This document shows, one piece after another, positions 39,680 through 64,000 of a stretch of DNA of 64,000 nt. The notes under the pieces were generated by a model. That model searched no databases. It saw nothing but the letters and a program-made list of their open reading frames with translations, and was not told the DNA's origin. Each line of letters begins with the position of its first letter. The stretch's first letter is position 1. Source of the DNA: Ascaris suum (taxonomy: Eukaryota > Nematoda > Chromadorea > Rhabditida > Ascarididae); NCBI GenBank assembly GCA_013433145.1, contig CM024173.1, positions 8,452,322 to 8,516,321 on the forward strand, given 5' to 3'. A program made the position numbers and the translations under genes.

Positions 39680-42600
39680 AGCACCACCTCCAATCTGTTC
39701 TATTACTACTTTGGTCGATTTCTGATCAGTGTGCCAAACTTTGCATGGATTAGGAAATTCCATTATGCTTGGAAAATAATTTAATCTTAGGAGAAGTACT
39801 TAGTGAAATGAGGAGGGAAGCAGAATAGCGGTTCGGAGAAGGGACGAGTCTGTAAAATAAAATCTATTTTGCACTTAACGAAGAAAGACTGAGAGTTCTT
39901 GTTAGAATACTGAGGAATCATGATTGGAGAAAGATGCATTAACTTAGCACTTTGTCATAATTGCTCAATATTCACCTCAGTGCAAATCAGAATTTATCTA
40001 ACACCTTTTGAAGTATCAGCTCATTATTAAATTTATTTCCCCTTAGACCTTGAGATATTAAGAGGATACCTCGTTTGTAATTTGAATTATACTCTGAATA
40101 TTTCTTAAAAATGCCAATTTCAAATCACAAAACCACAAATTACGACGATCAAATACTGTGGTCCTAAGTGACGTTAAAGAAAAGTCATCAAAAATCGACT
40201 TCATCCCGCCTAGTTATGTTATATAAAAGCTATGAGGATAAAATTTGCATATCAGTTTTGCTTCATAATCAATGAGGTTCATCCAAAACGGATTTTCTGC
40301 TGAAGATTTCGCAGCTGATTGCTTACGTAGGTTGCTTAGAAAAATTTCAAGCGATCAACTCCAGTGTTTTTGCAAATTGGCAAGTGATCGCTTGATTGGC
40401 CGGAGCTGCCAGTGGTGCACATCGCGCAAGCAGCTCTCACGTGCATTTCCATTTCTTTCTTTCAGCAAACGCCGGCAACTGTTTTCCATTTTTGTGCAAG
40501 AAAAATATGATCCCGTTGAGACATTTCCAGCGGCTTATTTTTAGCCACAGGTTTTGGACATTGAGTGGTATGGTGTCAAACCAATCGAGTGGTAGAATTT
40601 TATTTAGCTCTGCAACCGCCATAGACCTTTCTCGGTTGCACCATCCAGCAGCCTGAAAATCGGCCAAAGCGAGCGATTCGATGAGCTGAATTTCACATGC
40701 CGCCTAATTTGTCGTACGCGATAAGAACACTCAGGCAGTGCCGTGAAAAAAAAAAGCATAAGAACGTTGCACAGCAGCTCAGCAACATCTAGCTACATTT
40801 CATTGTGTGATATTCCCATAGAGTATTGTTTGCATTCAATATGATGCGACGGTGAAGGGCGTTCAAGGAAGTCATCATTGTTTGAACGGAGATAACGTCA
40901 TGCTGAAGTAGTAACAGCATTTATTTCGAAGTAGTGGCGCTGATTTGGCTTAATGCCAACTTGCACTGTTGTTTTCGGATTAAAACCGTAAAAATCAACA
41001 AGAGCATAATTTGAAATAATGCAGAAGTCAATAGTTGACATCCGATTCGCTGCTATCGCCGTACTTTCGATTCGCCTTCTCATGTGCCTTCGAAGAATTT
41101 CAAATAATTAGGTGGAGAAAGGTTTCAAAACTATCATAAAACATCGAGGTTTGCGTTTCGCTGACAAGAAAACTTAGCCTTTGTTCAAGAATTAATTGGT
41201 CGTTTGAAAGAGTTGAAAATAGAAGGAAGTCGTTTATTCTTCCAGCAGCAGAATGCGATAAATTTTTTAATATCGAAGAAAGCGATGCAGCAATGATATC
41301 ACTATTGGCAGAGAAGGAAACCGGCAAATGCACTCACATTCAAAAAATAAAACGCGCATAATGCAGAAGTATCAAACGCGTATACAATAGAGAGTGTTGG
41401 AAAATTATGCGACATAATTTTTGGCAAAAGTTTTCCGCAAGAATGAAGTATTTTTATCGCGTTAGATGCTTAGTTTTCATAAAATTTTCATTGATTTGAA
41501 GGTTTGAAATCGCATTTTTTAAAAGTTTTCAATGTGTAGAACCTTCCGAGCGTATAAATTACTATGTAAAATATACATTATTCATAAATTCGTTGGAATA
41601 TTCTCCAACTTATTGGCAAAGAAATTTTAATCCTCCAGTAGTTCACTCATTTGTGATTGTTTTCCCTGGTCAATCGTTTCGTGATAATATTTGGCTCTAT
41701 CGCTTGATTAATCGTTATCAACTATAGTGGGAAAATTTCTAGTAAATTCTGCTTATAAAGGTGATAACTGGATGGTTTTGGTTACTGGTTACTGAAATAA
41801 ATTCATAGAACTTCAAATCGATGGGAATAAATTAATTCTCTGAGTTCGATTTTACAAATCAATCTCTAACTTTCTAATATCTCACAAATAAACTTATTTT
41901 CCGCACTGTGATACTTTAAAACGATCATACAATTCTGTTCCAATGGCCGCAAAGTGGAGAAAGTTTGTTCCATATAGTAAATACTTATGCCCGTTTCCCA
42001 TTATTATTTTCATATTAATTAGGATTCACCCGTCTCAATTTTTAGCGGCTAAATTTGTGTATTTAATAAGACCTCATCGGGTGATTGCAGTAATTAGCAA
42101 GCAACGTCATTAGAATGGTCGTTATTCGTGGATGTCACCTTTGATGGGCAGCCACTAGTTTTTACTTAGATAAAATACAGCAGTAAACCCGCAGACAACT
42201 CGCCATAAATATGCTGATCGATCTTCGCTCTCACGAATGCAAACATCATGCTTAGTGCTGAGGACGGGGCCTTAGTGTGTCTCGTCTGCAAGAGTTCATG
42301 TGTCTGCGACGCGAATGCGCCAGCGCGTAAGAGTAGTCGGAATATGAGCCGAGACTACGAAATGTCCTGCAATGTTTCGGTGCAAAAATGCACGAATCTG
42401 AACTTTTTAGAGATCACTGTTCCCAAGGAAAAAAGCACAAAACCAACTCTTCCATTTACGACAAGGAAAATAGCAAATCATCAATTGTTTTTTCTAAGGA
42501 TTGCATTTTCCGGTATATTTTTGGTTCAGTGAGAAAAGCGTAGCAAATTTCCTTTCGGCGGCATTATCGTTGCTACGCTTTCACCGAATGTAGAGTGCGC

Positions 42601-44837
42601 TTCCTTCATTTCTTTCAACCCTCAAGCTGGTGCTTACATTCAAGTACACACAATTTCTGAAGATGTTGCATTCGAATTTCTTTCATATTTTATTTTTAAT
42701 CTTTTTCACAGATTTCGATGCGATTGCGATATTAGTAATACAGTATACGATAATTTACTTTGATAGATAAAAGAGTTCAGAATGTAACAAAGAGTTGCTG
42801 CATAACAGAATATTAGACAGCCCTGCAGCACAAATATGGATGTATTTGAGATGTCAAAGTAACCTTGATTATAAAGTTGAAAAGGTCTCTAGGGGTATCA
42901 TTTTATGAAATGCGGAAAATTAGATGGAAAGTTTTGTTAAAGTCGAGTGCAGATCACCAAATGAACCAGCTGAATTCAACATATAGTACCGACAATCAAA
43001 TTGAACTGGAAGAATTTTTTTTTTGAATTGGAAGAAAAAGACCAATAGCCAAAGCGAAAACATTGCTGAAATAAGAGATGACGTCATCAGCGATGGAGTG
43101 AATCGTTAATAGATATTTGATGGACTGGACTGGAGCAACTCACGAACAGTGAACAGTCATCTGCTAAACCGATTACCTCCTGGATAATATCCCGAAAATA
43201 TGCGAATAATACGAAAGGAAAGGAGTTGAAGAGCGGAAATATGTCAAAAAACGAAACGTAATATGCCTTTCGTGCTAATCTGAAATGGCATTTTCACTGA
43301 CAACACTACATAACCGAATTGATAAGCATTTTATGGATAAGAACAGTTTTATTCTAACTGTGATTTCGGCGATAAATATTACTGATTCGAATCCGAGCAT
43401 TGAATAATATTTCACTCGGTAGCAAGCAATGAATAATAAGAACACTCTTGGAGAAGTAATCGCTGGTTTGTGGCTTCAAGCCAAGTTGTACTTCGAGCCA
43501 CAACTTCATAATATTTCCTGGTCATTGTCGTTCACCCATTTGTTAGAAAACACTGCTTCAAAAAATTTTCAGAGTTCAACTGCACAATTTTTACACTACA
43601 GCGCTAAACTGCTTCAGCGATGTCGAACGTTTGCCCGCAATTTGAATGCGCCCTTGCATAATTTAGGCAACTCATTTTAAGAGGTCCCAGTGAGAAACAA
43701 GCTACCGCGATTTCGGTGGTTTTCGAGTCGTTATGTTGAGGATGTTGGGATGAGATCAGGTAGAAGGGGAAAGTGATGCTACGGTGATGGATGCCTTGCG
43801 TTATTTTCGGACGCTCGTCAAACGGCTATTGCTTAAAATATAAAGTATTCAAGAAGATTTCATAATAACATAGAGTTCTAAAGTAAGATTTATCAACCTC
43901 AAAAGTGGCTTGTTTCAAGCAGAAACTGACTGCCTTTGGAGCAAAAATATCGCAGCAACTGCAGACTGAGCCTGGAATTGATGCGTGCCTAAGAAAAACG
44001 ATCATCTCTGAGGTGAGTTTCGCAGAATCCTTTGCATGGCAGCATTTCCCACCCGCTTGCTCACCAAAAGGCAGTAGAAATTTAAATACTGATGACGCAT
44101 TTTGTTGTCCTGTTGATGAATAGCATTTTTACCTGAGTGTTTTTCCATCTTAGGTATTTTGTGTCCTACCTGATGTGGCAGAAAGTGGAAGTGATATGAC
44201 ATAACCTCAGGTTGAACGTAAGGACCATTTACAGTGGAAGGATCGACCGAATAATAACTGCAGCAATGAGCAGAGAACGGCCTTATATAATAATTTTGAA
44301 TTTTATGAGTCCTTGAGCGTTTATTTCAATTTCGCGCAATTTTGCGCGGTTCTTGTTTAGTTCAGCGATGTGGATCATTTTTGAAATATCTTTGTGAGCT
44401 GCTATTAGATTGTTGCTGCATAAATATGCGACAGCGTAAACTATTGTTTTGTCTGATGCGCTTTAATTGGAGAACCAAGTTCAGTTTGTTTCGGCGCAGG
44501 TTTAACCTTTCTTGGATCCAATGTCTATAGTGCGCTTAATTTTCCTCTCTGTTCGTGTGGTGCTACTGAATGCGTTGCAACACGTCTGATTCGTGCCTTT
44601 CAAAACGTCCCAAAAACGTTCTTGCAAACACAGCTGGAAGCTTTGCAAAACACTGACGGGTTCCGAAGTATCATCATAAGTTGTATTTGAGAAGGACAAA
44701 CGCTCATCGCGCAAATACTCAATTTCGAAATTTAAGGACAAGAATGTGACGTAGAGACCGATAGAATATCGTCCCGTTATTTCATCCACCTAGTCCATGG
44801 TACTCAACCCCAATCGTTCCCCTCAGCAAGGCATCCG

Positions 44838-45200
44838 ATGAAAGGTCTAGGTGGACGAAGGGCGTATAGCTTGCAGGAATTTTGGTGTGCCCGCCCCCAA
44901 CTGCTCATTCGTCTCGTCGACCCTTCTGTCGCACTATGTGTTCATCCACTCGACGCACGCACCCGACGAGACGACAGACACAAAGTGATGATGCTTGCAT
45001 GTGCTTGGCACTGCTCCAGTAACTCGTTCACGTGCACCCGATGACGTGATCATGGTGGGCGGCAGCTGGGCGGGCCGCGTGCCAAGCGAACGATGCGGGC
45101 GGCGGGAGGGCACGGTTGGTATCTGCCGCCGTCGCTACTCGTCGCCATTGCGCTGCAATTGCGTTGCCGCGTTCCCCACTCGACGTAATGCGCCCTATTT
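44838..45200. promoter_or_regulatory. GC/CpG-rich island with GC boxes and E-box, possible promoter of the FNIP gene
   Basis: In otherwise AT-rich DNA this block is rich in C, G and CpG. It contains two GC-box-like sites (GGGCGGC and GGGCGGG, 45057-45075), an E-box CACGTG at 45029-45034, a CRE-like TGACGTGATCA at 45042-45052, and a perfect 11-base inverted repeat (TCGTCTCGTCG 44909-44919, its complement 44964-44974). It lies about 3.2 kb upstream of the FNIP start codon. Promoter function is inference. Open frames run through it on the plus strand, so an untranslated or coding 5' exon is an alternative. Confidence 0.4.
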
Positions 45201-48200
45201 ACGCCTTCTTAGCACTATTAATTGCTCTCTCCTCAATATTTTTTTCTCTTGTGTCTTGCTATATGAGATGTGGCGTATAATTAGGGTCGGTTACTGATTA
45301 AAGCTTTGACGTGAATCAACGAGTGAAGTGACTTGCAACTGTTGGAGGTCGACATCAGCACCGTACAAAGCTCGACACGGCTTATGCCCAATTATGGTAG
45401 ATTTTCGTAGGTCTTATCGATTTCATGTGCTAAAGTGGTCAGTGAAACCGCTCTGCGAAGGGGAAATTGACGATTTCACGCTGTATAGATGTCTTCCTTA
45501 GGGGTACTGAGCATAATGCGTTGAGATTGTTTTGTTGTTAACCTGCCGAACACAGTGTTTTTTAATCGGAACTTCATCCCACCTTTATTTGTTTCCATTC
45601 CCTGTTGTTGGTTCGTTTTTCATGTGCATTTTTTAGCTGTTCGCACTCTTTTGGTTTTTATTAAGCGCTTTTCGTTGCGTAACTGTCGGTTTTCAGGCTG
45701 TAGTACTGTACATATACTAATTAAATACCCTTTGTGGTCATATTTTGAAGCGGAAACTGTAACCTCAAAATAGTTTAATTGGACAGGCGTTAAATGGACT
45801 TTGCTTGCATTGAGCAGAAAATGTTGATAAAGCATCTTTTATGCAAAATATAATAACTGGTGGAGAGTAATGTTGAATTGAGTTTTACTTTTTCACTTAA
45901 GGAGCTATAGGCAGCAACTCTTTGCTTCTATATTGGCGACTGACCCGCCTTCTATAATCTGCGAAGAAAAATAAGTCTTTTTTATGATGACTTGCGTTCA
46001 TGGTTTGTTGCAGATTGAAACATATCTTCGGATGTGATGAGCTGTAATGAAATATGCGAAAATGTTTCCACAGAAATCTCATGCATGATTCACTGATCAG
46101 TGTGTATTTGTTTAGCAACTTAATTGTGGTTCCTTCTCAATGATGTTTTTGGCGAAATGATGAGTGAGACTTGGTCGCAGTTAGCATTTGAGACGCTTCA
46201 CCTGCCTAATGTGAGCTCATCAAAGGAAGGGGAGGGGGACGGAGGAGGCAGGTTCCAAATCGCTTTACTGTACACCTTTGTGCAATAATTGTTTGTTAAT
46301 GTTTTGCTTGTGTCATCTCATGTTAGTTCAATTTATCGCCGTATTTGTGTGTACATTCATATATTTACAAACGCCCCTTCACTTCAAAAGAGCGCTTGTT
46401 AAAACTGCTTTACTTGCATGAATAAAACTATCCCTGAGTCATTCTAAGCATAGATGGGTGGAAACAAGCAGCTGTCAACAAATGCTACAAGAAACAGGCC
46501 TACTCGAGGTTTAGGCTACTGTATAATCGGGAAATTGCGATGAGCTGTTAATCCAAAGAAAGCATCAGAAATCTTTTAAGACAGTTGGAGAAAATTAAAG
46601 TAACATGGCATACCTGAATTTCGTTTTCTTAGAAACGAACGTAAATCCACAATATCTGATGTTGAAGATTCGGAAAGAAGCGCATTAAAATATGCTAGTC
46701 ACTAGTTCCTCGGCGCTGATTTGATGTGCTTCTTTACTGTTCTCTTTTGCGGAGGTAACGCATAATTCAAGTAAGCTGGCACAATATGCGCTTTTTGTGG
46801 CTTTGCTCATAAAACCAAATAGGTGTGGGAACGTCTATGAAGCACTAGAACTGTTCCTCAAATGTCTTTTCCTGTATGGCCGACGTGCTTCCATAAGTCA
46901 GCGTTCTCTCAAATTCTTTATAAATTGAAGCGAACAAAGGGATTGAAACATATTTTTGCAAGGGTTCCGTTTGGATTACACCTATCAAATTTCATTGTTG
47001 TCCCGTTCAAAGTTTGCAGTTTGAAACTTGGAGACGAACAGACGTGTGCGTGCTTACGCGTAGAAGTCATTTCATCCTAATACTCATTTGCAAAGACTTT
47101 TTCCAAAAAAAAAATCCGACTGATGCCAAGGACGGATCGATGAAGTTATACTCTTTTATGCTAGTTGCCGTTATGATAGCAGTGAATACTGCATAAATTT
47201 TTATACTACAGTACCAATTTATGTATGCGTTCATCCATTCGTCATCTTGCCCCATCACTTAGGCATACTTTTTTGTTCGTCGTTGAGGAAGCTGCACTTA
47301 AATTCTTGATCTAGGCTCATTAACCGTTTAAACGTTTTGCGTGTCTAGTAAATTGTTTCGTACATATAGTAAATAATAAACAAAGGTAAATTATTTTTAA
47401 GTGTTTGTTTACGGTATTCCTGGGCATTCTTTTTGGCATTATCAGTCTTGACCCTGCAGTTGATCACGCCGAACTGTCTTCACTTTCACACATCTTTGCG
47501 TAACCCAAATATGATATCATCATGGACATATATGTGCACATATGTCTGTTCATCTGATCGTTTCAACAACTTATTGCAAAAAGTAACAGTAGGTAGTATG
47601 ATCTTTACGACAGGATGATGTATTGTCGTTTAATTAGTGCAATTCATCTCCATGGAGTTGTTGATAGCTAATGACATCGCAAGTTTCTGGCAAAACAGAT
47701 TTCGAGGATTGTGGATTTCTACGAGCCCTCATCTACATAGGGTAAAGCTTTGTTGGGAGTGTTGTTAATTTTCTATGCATTCGCAGTTTGCCGTTTGCAT
47801 GTATGACATCGCGAGATTCTGCTATTTTCATTTCTGTTCTGTATTTTTAACCGAGGAACGACTGATTTCGTTTACACCAAAACAAAATATTTCTCTTGAA
47901 TTCTTGCCGTCCTAAGTAAAAGCAATTTAATTCAATATTTTTTCGTTTCAATTCATTTATCGTATTTTATTGTTTTTTATATTAAGGTTATATGCGTTCG
48001 CTTGCCTTTCATTTCAGTTTTATTCCACAATCGTATATTGTTACGCATGTCTTATCACTGGTTTCAGTTGCGTTGTTTGGGACTGTGGTGCTGCGTCGGT
48101 GGCTTGTTTTGCTAATTGCCGGCTTAACTAATCAGCCAACCATTGTTGGCAGTGATGATTGTGTAGTAAGCTGTTGTGGTGGCCGGTTTCTGTGTTGCTG

Positions 48201-48264
48201 CTTTCGGAGGATTTTAAACGATTTCCGGAAGCAGGCATATTTCGAGTGGAGGAAGACAGTAGCA
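45201..48264. other. Region upstream of the FNIP start codon
   Basis: No coding exon is recognised. The open frame that contains the FNIP start reaches back to 47992. A splice-acceptor-like CATTTCAG at 48009-48016 could join an upstream leader exon or receive a trans-spliced leader, either of which would be normal in nematodes. Confidence 0.4.

Positions 48265-64000
<15,736 letters not shown>

Overview
The window looks like nuclear DNA of a nematode. The sequence is AT-rich. Coding exons are short (about 40-250 bases) and separated by AT-rich introns of 0.1-7 kb that end in (T)TTTCAG and start with GTAAG/GTGAG. The one gene that can be named is a divergent invertebrate version of its family. 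The exact species cannot be read from the sequence; a parasitic species with large introns is my guess.

Layout. (1) About 544-5755, plus strand: the 3' part of an unrecognised protein-coding gene. Its eight or so exons join in a consistent reading frame over most of their length and end at a TAG stop at 5753-5755. The encoded tail is basic and rich in Ser, Gly, Arg and Pro, and is probably disordered. (2) 5756 to about 48 kb: roughly 42 kb without a gene I can name. It holds one clearly recognisable object, a decayed non-LTR (CR1/Jockey-like) retrotransposon at about 26165-27385, plus a 149-base AT repeat, a C homopolymer and several purine tracts. A few segments have exon-like borders and are reported as candidates only. 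(3) 44838-45200: a GC- and CpG-rich island with GC boxes, an E-box and a perfect 11-base inverted repeat, about 3 kb upstream of the next gene and possibly its promoter. (4) 48265 to beyond 64000, plus strand: the 5' part of a folliculin-interacting protein (FNIP) gene. About fourteen exons can be traced by splice phase and by similarity to vertebrate FNIP1/FNIP2, from the first methionine through the longin region into the start of the DENN region; the rest lies outside the window.

FNIP proteins pair with folliculin (FLCN). In animals the complex acts at the lysosome as a GTPase-activating protein for RagC/D and couples amino-acid and AMPK signals to mTORC1 and TFEB-type factors. Nothing in the sequence links the left-hand gene to this pathway. 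Exon borders come from reading splice signals, phase and family similarity by eye. Where more than one border fits, the entry says so.
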